DNA of 7,210 nucleotides from Chloroflexota bacterium (GTDB lineage: Bacteria; Chloroflexota; Anaerolineae; Caldilineales; Caldilineaceae), in assembly GCA_003577005.1 (NCBI GenBank), contig QEUW01000375.1:1-7210 (forward strand), given 5' to 3'. Below are positions 1 to 5,270 of this stretch, piece after piece (position 1 is the first letter of the stretch; every line of letters begins with the position of its first letter). The notes beneath the pieces are model-generated. The model was given only the letters and a program-made list of their open reading frames with translations. It was not told where the DNA came from and did no database searches. The translations under genes were made by a program, and so were the position numbers.

Positions 1-465
1 GATCTGGTGGCGTTCGATCAAGCGTTCGTATTGCACCATCCACTCATCCAGAAGGCGGATCGGCTCAGCGCAGCACTCGATTGTCACCGCTCTGAGGCCA
101 CGGCGCGCTTTTTCACGATGGTTGGTGGACAAAGCCTTTGAGAGCGGCTGGCTCAGGTCGACGATAAAGTGCTCCTTGAAGGGCACCAGCACGTCAAAGC
201 TCTTCTGCAGCTCCTCCTGCGTATAGCCACCAAATGGGTCGGCGACCAGGGCGACACTCACCAACTCGCTGTCGAGAGTGGCCAGGTCGACCGCAAGCTG
301 TGACCAGTCGCGGCAGGCAAAGAGGGGATAGCATCCCATCGCATCATGCGCCGTGGTGCCGGGGATGGGGCGCTCCAACAGCCAGCCGCCACACCGTGGT
401 AGCGAGCGCGGCCTGCCAAACTCGGCCAGTGATTCTACATAGCCCGGATGTAGATAACCGTTCAT
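1..465 (-). CDS. GNAT/FemAB-like acyltransferase, N-terminal part (cut by window edge)
   Basis: An open frame of 155 codons starts with ATG at 465 and runs off the left edge without a stop, so the C-terminus is missing. The protein begins MNGYLHPGYVESL. It contains the blocks YPLFACRDWSQL, LVSVALVADPFGGY, VPFKEHFIVDLS and a basic NHREKARRGLR stretch. I recognise these from GNAT/FemAB-like proteins of bacterial glycan loci, where the basic stretch precedes the acyl-donor domain; that recognition is from memory. It starts 5 bases after the stop of the Wzt-like gene, and an AAGGG (474-478) lies 8 bases before the ATG, which supports this start and co-transcription. The inferred role is transfer of an acyl or aminoacyl group to a glycan sugar or precursor in the cytoplasm. 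The substrate is unknown, and the catalytic half lies outside the window. Confidence 0.72.
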   Translation of the reverse strand, partial: MNGYLHPGYVESLAEFGRPRSLPRCGGWLLERPIPGTTAHDAMGCYPLFACRDWSQLAVDLATLDSELVSVALVADPFGGYTQEELQKSFDVLVPFKEHFIVDLSQPLSKALSTNHREKARRGLRAVTIECCAEPIRLLDEWMVQYERLIERHQI

Positions 466-470
466 CGACT

Positions 471-1793
471 TTACCCTTGCCCAGCCAGGGAACGGCGCAA
501 CTCTTGCCCGGCGCTCTCCACCAAGTCCGTCTCCCACTCCAACATGGGACGGATCGCGCCTTCCCACTTGCCGTACCAATTCCCGCGCAGTTCGCTCGAG
601 TCATGTACAGTGAAGCCGAGAACGTTGCTTTGTTTGTAGATCACCGTCTGGTCATTGAGCGCCAGCACATCCAGACGATACATCCCGTCATTTAACAGAT
701 CCTCAGGGACGTGGCAGCGATCATGAAAGAGGCCAACCGGAAAAGCACCTTTCTCCCACGCAGGTTCATCGGTTGGCGCCACGTCAAAGATCAGAATGCC
801 CTGCTCGTTATAAAGGTGGAGACTCAGATGGAGCGGGACGCCCGGTTGTAAATTCCAATACTCGAATTCGAAGACAAATGGCGTCCGCACGGTGATAGGG
901 TCGCCCGGCTCGCCCTGTAGCGGGCGGACAGTGGCCCGGCGCAAGCGCACCCGCTCGTTCCCTGGCGCTGTTGCGGGATCGTCCCAGACCCGCTCGGTTG
1001 CATCGGTGAAAGAAGTCTGCAAATAGCGGGAGATCACTTGCGCTGGCTTGCCCTCTTCCATCATCTTGCCATCGTGCAGCCAGATCGCACGCCCACAGAG
1101 GCTCTGAACCGCAGCCATGTTGTGGCTGACAAAAAGGATCGTTCGGCCCTGCTGTGCCACACTGCTCATCTTGCCCAGGCATTTCTCCTGAAAGGCGGCA
1201 TCGCCGACGGCCAGGACCTCATCGACGATCAAGATCTCTGGCTCCAGGTGGGCAGCCACGGCAAAGGCCAGACGTACATACATGCCGCTGGAGTAGCGTT
1301 TGACCGGGGTGTCTAGAAACCGCTCGATCTCGGCAAAGGCGACAATCTCGTCAAACTTGCGCTCGATCTCCGTCCGCTTCATGCCAAGGATGGCGCCGTT
1401 CAGGTAGATGTTTTCACGCCCGGTCAGTTCCGGGTGAAAACCGGTGCCTACCTCAAGCAGGCTGCCCACACGGCCATAGAGCGCCACGCGGCCCACCGTT
1501 GGCTCGGTGATGCGCGAGAGGATCTTGAGCAGTGTGCTCTTCCCGGCGCCATTGCGCCCGACAATCCCGACGACCTCGCCCTGGTTGATGTCAAATGAGA
1601 CATCGTCCAACGCCCAGAGCATCGCCGGTTCGGCCATTGGTTGCGGCTGGCGCTGGATCGCCGACTGGAGGGCCTGTACGGGTCGCTTTACGGCGTCCGC
1701 CAAGACATCGCGCAAGGCTTTATAGGCCTCCCGCTGGCCGATCCGGTATTGTTTGCTCAAATTTTCAATGCGGATAGCAAGTTCGCTCATCAT
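471..1793 (-). CDS. Wzt/TagH-like polysaccharide ABC transporter ATPase with C-terminal carbohydrate-binding-type domain
   Basis: This 440-residue cytoplasmic ATPase should energise glycan export through the adjacent permease. The nucleotide-binding domain spans about residues 5-260. Walker A is GRNGAGKST (79-87). The LEVGTGFHPELTGREN block (114-128) is typical of Wzt/TagH ATPases. The signature is YSSGM (167-171), Walker B with the catalytic Glu is ILIVDE (187-192), and the H-loop His is 224. All expected residues are present. Residues from about 275 to 425 form an extra domain rich in beta-strand patterns (FVFEFEYWNL, GMYRLDVLALN, then a RGNWYGKWEG/RPMLEW tail). This matches the Wzt C-terminal domain, which in E. 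coli O9a recognises the capped non-reducing end of the O-polysaccharide. The start ATG directly follows the TGA of the permease gene. A second ATG follows at once (1790) and could be used instead. There is no clear ribosome site, so translational coupling is likely. Confidence 0.95.
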   Translation of the reverse strand: MMSELAIRIENLSKQYRIGQREAYKALRDVLADAVKRPVQALQSAIQRQPQPMAEPAMLWALDDVSFDINQGEVVGIVGRNGAGKSTLLKILSRITEPTVGRVALYGRVGSLLEVGTGFHPELTGRENIYLNGAILGMKRTEIERKFDEIVAFAEIERFLDTPVKRYSSGMYVRLAFAVAAHLEPEILIVDEVLAVGDAAFQEKCLGKMSSVAQQGRTILFVSHNMAAVQSLCGRAIWLHDGKMMEEGKPAQVISRYLQTSFTDATERVWDDPATAPGNERVRLRRATVRPLQGEPGDPITVRTPFVFEFEYWNLQPGVPLHLSLHLYNEQGILIFDVAPTDEPAWEKGAFPVGLFHDRCHVPEDLLNDGMYRLDVLALNDQTVIYKQSNVLGFTVHDSSELRGNWYGKWEGAIRPMLEWETDLVESAGQELRRSLAGQG

Positions 1794-2696
1794 TCACACA
1801 ATATCTGCAAAGCTCTTTTCCATCTTGCGGAAGTAAAAAAGACCGCCAAAGAGCAGCACGCCCACAACGAGCACCGAAACCAGGAGTGCGCCAACCGGGG
1901 CGCCAGAGCTACCCAACAGCGCCCATCGAAAACCCTCGACCACGCCAACCATAGGATTGATGGCATACCAGCCCCGCCATTCCAGCGGCACGAGAGTGAT
2001 CGAGTAGGCAACCGGCGTGGCAAAAAGCCAAAACTGGGTCAGAAATGGGATCGTGTACTGTACATCCCGATATTGCACATTGAGGGCAGAGAGCCACAGC
2101 CCCGCCGCCAGGGCAGTCGCAATAGCCATCACCAGCCACAAGGGCAGCGTCAGGATAGCCAGCGTCGGGTAGATCCCATAATAGGCCATCATGCCGAGCA
2201 ACACGACAAACGCAAGCGCAAAATCGATCAGACCCACCAGCACGGGCGCCAGCGGGACGAGCAAGCGAGGGAAATAGACCTTGGTGATCAAATGCTGGTT
2301 CATGATCAGGCTGTTGGCCGCTGCCGCCATCGAATTGGCAAAAAGCTGCCACGGCAGGAGCGCCGTATAGGTAAAGATCGGATAGGGGAGACCCTCCGAA
2401 GGAAGCCCGCCCAGACGGCCCAAAAAGATACTGAAGACGACCATCGTCAAAAATGGCTGCAAAATTGCCCAGGCCACACCCAATGCCGTCTGCTTGTAAC
2501 GAACCTTGATGTCGCGCCAAACGAGAAAGTAGAGCAGCTCGCGGTAGTGCCACAACGTACGCAAGTCTGGCAAGGCCCAGCCGTGGGAGGGTTCGAGCAC
2601 CGCTAGCGGCTCCGCAGGTGATTTATTGATTTGCGGTTGACCGGCAATGCCGTTGGTGTGGATCGCCGCTGTTTCATGCTGTGTGGGTAGGGTCAT
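1794..2696 (-). CDS. Wzm/TagG/KpsM-type ABC-2 polysaccharide export permease
   Basis: This 300-residue inner-membrane protein is the channel subunit paired with the following Wzt-like ATPase. A hydrophilic N-tail of about 45 residues precedes an amphipathic segment (LWHYRELLYFLVWRDIK). The family hallmark RDIKVRYKQTALGVAWAILQ follows at 61-80. Hydrophobic segments lie near residues 71-92, 105-128, 147-170, 177-204, 212-232 and 268-288, giving the usual six-helix layout. NPMVGVVEGFRWALL (247-261) is also typical of ABC-2 exporters. Length and order match Wzm and TagG. The start ATG overlaps the stop of the methyltransferase gene by four bases (ATGA, 2693-2696), and a GGGAG lies 12 bases upstream, so translation is probably coupled. 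The substrate is not readable from the permease; a lipid-linked O-antigen-like or teichoic-like glycan is most likely. Confidence 0.95.
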   Translation of the reverse strand: MTLPTQHETAAIHTNGIAGQPQINKSPAEPLAVLEPSHGWALPDLRTLWHYRELLYFLVWRDIKVRYKQTALGVAWAILQPFLTMVVFSIFLGRLGGLPSEGLPYPIFTYTALLPWQLFANSMAAAANSLIMNQHLITKVYFPRLLVPLAPVLVGLIDFALAFVVLLGMMAYYGIYPTLAILTLPLWLVMAIATALAAGLWLSALNVQYRDVQYTIPFLTQFWLFATPVAYSITLVPLEWRGWYAINPMVGVVEGFRWALLGSSGAPVGALLVSVLVVGVLLFGGLFYFRKMEKSFADIV

Positions 2697-3490
2697 CTTT
2701 TTCTATCGCTCCCGTTGTCAACCAGGGTGGGCTGCGTGACTTGCCCAACTGGCAGTTCTGCTGCCTGTTTCACGGCCCGCACCGTGACGAGTAAGGGAAA
2801 ATAGGCATCGTGGCTATCTAGTTCTTGCTCGGACAGATCTTCGGTAGCTAGACCCGCCAAAAAGGCGATGCTGGTCAACATATTGCCGTAACTGCACACG
2901 GTCACCTGTTCCGCCCCAAAGACCGTCCCAAACAGGGTTGTGCATGAGGCAACGGTAAAGCGCCAATGGTCGGTTTGCAGGCCATATCTGGGTGAAATCC
3001 TGGTGACACATGGCACCGTTGCCAACAGCACACCACCTGGCCGCAGGATGCGATGGGCATGCGCAACGGCGGCGCGCGTGTCATAGATATATTGCAGCGT
3101 CTGCGTCAGGATGAAGCAGTCAAACTGGTCGGCCAAAATCGCATCGGCTGCGGTCAGATCGGCAATGACCGTGGCCCGCTGATTGGCTGGGTTAATATCC
3201 AGTATATCGGAACGGATCACGCCCATGCCATAGCTCTTGGTATAGCGATTATCTCTGATCTCAAGGACACGCCCGTGGATGTCGCACACATGTTGCCGTA
3301 GAAAGCAATCGATATAGTACCGGTCAATGGGTGTACCGCGCTCGATACCCCAGTTGTCGTTCAAGGGGGTTGTGCGCCGCATTGTGCCAAGCCATGCCGG
3401 TTGCGCCAGACGGCGCAGCAACTGCAACAGACCCTGTCGTTGCTCGGGCGGGATCTGCTTGCGCAAAGTTGTGAACAAAGGAACTTGCAT
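2693..3490 (-). CDS. Class I SAM-dependent methyltransferase of a glycan locus
   Basis: This 265-residue cytoplasmic protein has a class I methyltransferase core at about residues 72-170. The strand 1 region is HGRVLEIRDNRYT (72-84), where an acidic Glu/Asp set replaces the usual glycine-rich motif I. The next acidic strand is DILDINP (95-101), then ADLTAAD (110-116). FDCFILTQTLQYIYD (123-137) is the motif IV region, and RILRPGGVLLATVP (147-160) is the classic post-motif III. The N-terminal block WGIERGTPIDRYYIDCFL (47-64) and the later HWRFT are family traits I recognise from methyltransferases next to glycosyltransferases. ATG at 3490 is chosen because GGAAAG (3495-3500) sits 4 bases upstream; an upstream TTG at 3502 would put that site inside the gene. 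It follows the pseudokinase-like gene by 17 bases and overlaps the permease start. The inferred role is methylation of a sugar, phosphate or other group on the exported glycan. The target is unknown. Confidence 0.88.
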   Translation of the reverse strand: MQVPLFTTLRKQIPPEQRQGLLQLLRRLAQPAWLGTMRRTTPLNDNWGIERGTPIDRYYIDCFLRQHVCDIHGRVLEIRDNRYTKSYGMGVIRSDILDINPANQRATVIADLTAADAILADQFDCFILTQTLQYIYDTRAAVAHAHRILRPGGVLLATVPCVTRISPRYGLQTDHWRFTVASCTTLFGTVFGAEQVTVCSYGNMLTSIAFLAGLATEDLSEQELDSHDAYFPLLVTVRAVKQAAELPVGQVTQPTLVDNGSDRKR

Positions 3491-3494
3491 AGGT

Positions 3495-3500
3495 CTTTCC
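3495..3500 (-). promoter_or_regulatory. Ribosome binding site that sets the methyltransferase start
   Basis: GGAAAG on the minus strand is separated by ACCT from the ATG at 3490. It favours that ATG over the in-frame TTG at 3502, which would overlap this site. Confidence 0.65.
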
Positions 3501-3507
3501 AATCTAT

Positions 3508-5154
3508 CTAGCTGAATAGCTGCTCAACATGGTCGGCTAGGATGGCAATGTAGCCGATATACTGGTTGTTTGAACGCCGGTGACCCTCGTTTTGCAACCC
3601 CACCTGCCGGTCGAACCGGCTCAGCGCGCGGATCACCCACATCAGCACCAGCAACATTGGGTAAAAGCGCGGGTCGATCTCGAGCTCGCTCATATAGTGG
3701 GTGATCCATTCTTGAGCAAGCTGGGGAATGGGGTCGGTCTGCCCTCCGGTACAGAAGAGCTCGCGAAAGCACCGTAGTTGCGCAGCTTCGTCTGATAAAT
3801 TCTGGGCAACATAGGTTGAATGGATCACCAGATAGAGAAGGTCAAAGAGCGGCAGTCCCCGGCTCGCCCCCTCCCAGTCAACGACATACGTCTTCGGGCC
3901 ATCGCGATAGATGTTCCAGTCGCCAAACGCATAGTGCTCCCAGACCATCGGCAACGAGGTATCGATCAGCAAGCGCGCCCGTCTGCGCACCTCCGCAAAC
4001 AGCCGCTCCTCGCCAGCGGTCAACGCAAAGGCTTGTTCATAGGCGGCCAGCCGGCTCTCCACCCACTGCTGGAGCGCCGCTTCATCCCATCTGATCCGGC
4101 TCGTCTGGACCTGGTAATGAAATGCCGTCAGCCAGGCGACCACGTCTTGAATCTGCTTTGTTTTTTGCGCTTGCGAGACGCCCCAGCGCCCCGTTGAGGC
4201 TAAGAGCAACTGGCCGGGAACACAACTCTCCACGCCAACGCTGATCTCCCCCCACTGAAAGCTGCCGAGGGGCCGGGGTAGCGCATGTTGGATTGGGTCA
4301 GCCACCTCTTTTTGAAGTGCAGCAAGCATCAGTTGTTCGTTCTCCGTATGTTCATTGCGGCTGGGGTGGCGTGACAGCTTGAAAACAGCCACCGGCTCGG
4401 TCGAATCAGGCGTAAAGGGCAAGAGGATCACGCGGTTAAAGTCATCTCCCCCAGCTGTCAGCATCAGCGGTCGCAACGTAGGGCAGCGTAGGGGCGCCGG
4501 CAGGGCGGGGGAGGCTAACACCGATGGGGCCGAATCAGGCGCAGGCTCTGCCACGGCGGTCACAGCTGAACAGCCGGCCAACCAAGCCAGGGCATCACTG
4601 CCACGCCGCGCCAGCAGCCGCAGGCCCGGCTCGCAGATGCGCAAGGCCGGTGTCGCGGCAACAAACAACGTGTCGAGATACCAGCGCAGCCCCTGGGTAT
4701 CAAGCGGAATATAGAGTTGCGGATTGGCAAAATTGGGCCGGATCCAATAAAAGCCGGTCGGCTTGCAGCCAGCCTCGTGCAGCTGGCGACGAATGCGGGC
4801 CGGTGTATACCTCAGCCTGGAGGGCTGGCGGCGGTCAAGCTCCCAATAGAGCACCGCACCGGGCGCCAGCGCATGAGCCACCGCCGCGGGCGCCACATCA
4901 GCCCGGCGCAGGATCACCACTGCGTCTACGGTTTGATCCTGTGGAACCGTAAGAGTGACCTGCCGGGCAAGCCCGCTTTCGATGATCAGCTCCCGCAGAG
5001 AGGCCGAGCCACCTAACAAGAGCAGATGCCGGAATCCGCCTGCTGGCGGGGTTGGCAACAGAAAGCGCCAGTCGAGAGCGCGCAGGCGCGCACACGCCGG
5101 GGCAGCCGAATCCTGGGTTATCTCTTGACGTTGTGCTTTGTCTTTGCTTTCCAT
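3508..5154 (-). CDS. Methyltransferase-like/APH-fold kinase fusion protein, probable pseudokinase
   Basis: This 548-residue protein has no obvious signal peptide or membrane segment. LDWRFLLP (27-34) opens a degenerate Rossmann-like N-half: LLLLGGSASL (44-53), VDAVVILRR (76-84) and LAPGAVLYWE (96-105). The last resembles the post-motif III of SAM methyltransferases, but the SAM motifs are poor. A Pro/Ala-rich linker follows (about 200-228). The C-half is an aminoglycoside/choline-kinase-type (APH) domain: AVFK with putative ATP Lys259, catalytic-loop equivalent HYAFGDWNI (407-415), and VVDWEG with metal-binding Asp426. Aligned with the canonical HGDFSPWNI, the catalytic Asp is Ala409, while His407, Asn414 and Asp426 remain. 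It is a full-length paralogue of the 5271-6908 protein. The start is forced, because an in-frame stop lies 15 bases upstream and no other start codon is near. A scaffold or regulatory role, or altered chemistry, is inferred. The substrate is unknown. Confidence 0.85.
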   Translation of the reverse strand: MESKDKAQRQEITQDSAAPACARLRALDWRFLLPTPPAGGFRHLLLLGGSASLRELIIESGLARQVTLTVPQDQTVDAVVILRRADVAPAAVAHALAPGAVLYWELDRRQPSRLRYTPARIRRQLHEAGCKPTGFYWIRPNFANPQLYIPLDTQGLRWYLDTLFVAATPALRICEPGLRLLARRGSDALAWLAGCSAVTAVAEPAPDSAPSVLASPALPAPLRCPTLRPLMLTAGGDDFNRVILLPFTPDSTEPVAVFKLSRHPSRNEHTENEQLMLAALQKEVADPIQHALPRPLGSFQWGEISVGVESCVPGQLLLASTGRWGVSQAQKTKQIQDVVAWLTAFHYQVQTSRIRWDEAALQQWVESRLAAYEQAFALTAGEERLFAEVRRRARLLIDTSLPMVWEHYAFGDWNIYRDGPKTYVVDWEGASRGLPLFDLLYLVIHSTYVAQNLSDEAAQLRCFRELFCTGGQTDPIPQLAQEWITHYMSELEIDPRFYPMLLVLMWVIRALSRFDRQVGLQNEGHRRSNNQYIGYIAILADHVEQLFS

Positions 5155-5155
5155 A

Positions 5156-5160
5156 CCTTC
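5156..5160 (-). promoter_or_regulatory. Unusually close ribosome binding site
   Basis: GAAGG on the minus strand lies only one base before the ATG at 5154, much closer than usual. The in-frame TAG at 5170-5172 and the lack of other start codons leave no better start. The gene may be weakly translated, or its initiation may depend on the structured leader just upstream. Confidence 0.4.
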
Positions 5161-5169
5161 ACTTAGTGT

Positions 5170-5241
5170 CTATCCGAACAACTCTGCGACCAACTCTATT
5201 CGCAGGTGTAGTTTTCGGACCCGCAACCGTTATTCGGATAG
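5170..5241 (-). repeat. Nested inverted repeat in the 116-base intergenic region; possible structured leader or small MITE-like element
   Basis: A perfect 9-base inverted repeat, CTATCCGAA (5170-5178) and TTCGGATAG (5233-5241), bounds 72 bases. As minus-strand RNA the stem extends to 13 pairs (5241-5229 with 5182-5170, one G-U pair). Inside, CUGCGA (5205-5200) can pair with UCGCAG (5189-5184). Alternatively UUGCGGGU (5226-5219) can pair with ACCUGCGA (5207-5200, two G-U pairs), and these two inner hairpins exclude each other. No U-run follows, so it is not a standard intrinsic terminator. The outer stem ends 9 bases before the GAAGG site of the next gene. It could be an mRNA control element, an operator, or a footprint of a small palindromic mobile element. 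The rest of the gap (5155-5270) shows no convincing promoter. Confidence 0.5.
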
Positions 5242-5270
5242 GTTCTTAAGAGTTCATTGTGTCTGGTGCG

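Noticed and set aside
234..695. Plus-strand open frame of 153 codons at the left end
   Set aside because: The minus strand carries a coherent acyltransferase-like frame (465-1) and the Wzt C-terminus there. The plus-strand product shows no family features.
1641..2606. Plus-strand open frame of 321 codons
   Set aside because: It lies opposite the well-supported Wzm and Wzt genes. Its translation is rich in Arg, Gln and His with no recognisable domain, as expected of a shadow frame in GC-rich coding DNA.
3491..3502. Upstream TTG start (3502) for the methyltransferase, adding four residues
   Set aside because: The GGAAAG ribosome site would fall inside the coding region, and it is well placed for the ATG at 3490.
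5125..5153. TTGACG followed 17 bases later by TTTCCA on the plus strand, resembling a promoter
   Set aside because: The -10 match is poor and no plus-strand gene lies downstream; the site is inside the start of a minus-strand gene.
3508..5154. Aminoglycoside resistance gene
   Set aside because: The APH fold is shared by many small-molecule kinases. The fused N-half, missing catalytic Asp and glycan-locus context argue against drug resistance.
5170..5241. Intrinsic terminator after the 5271-6908 gene
   Set aside because: The stem-loops are not followed by a U-run on the minus strand, the outer loop is large, and the downstream genes look co-functional.
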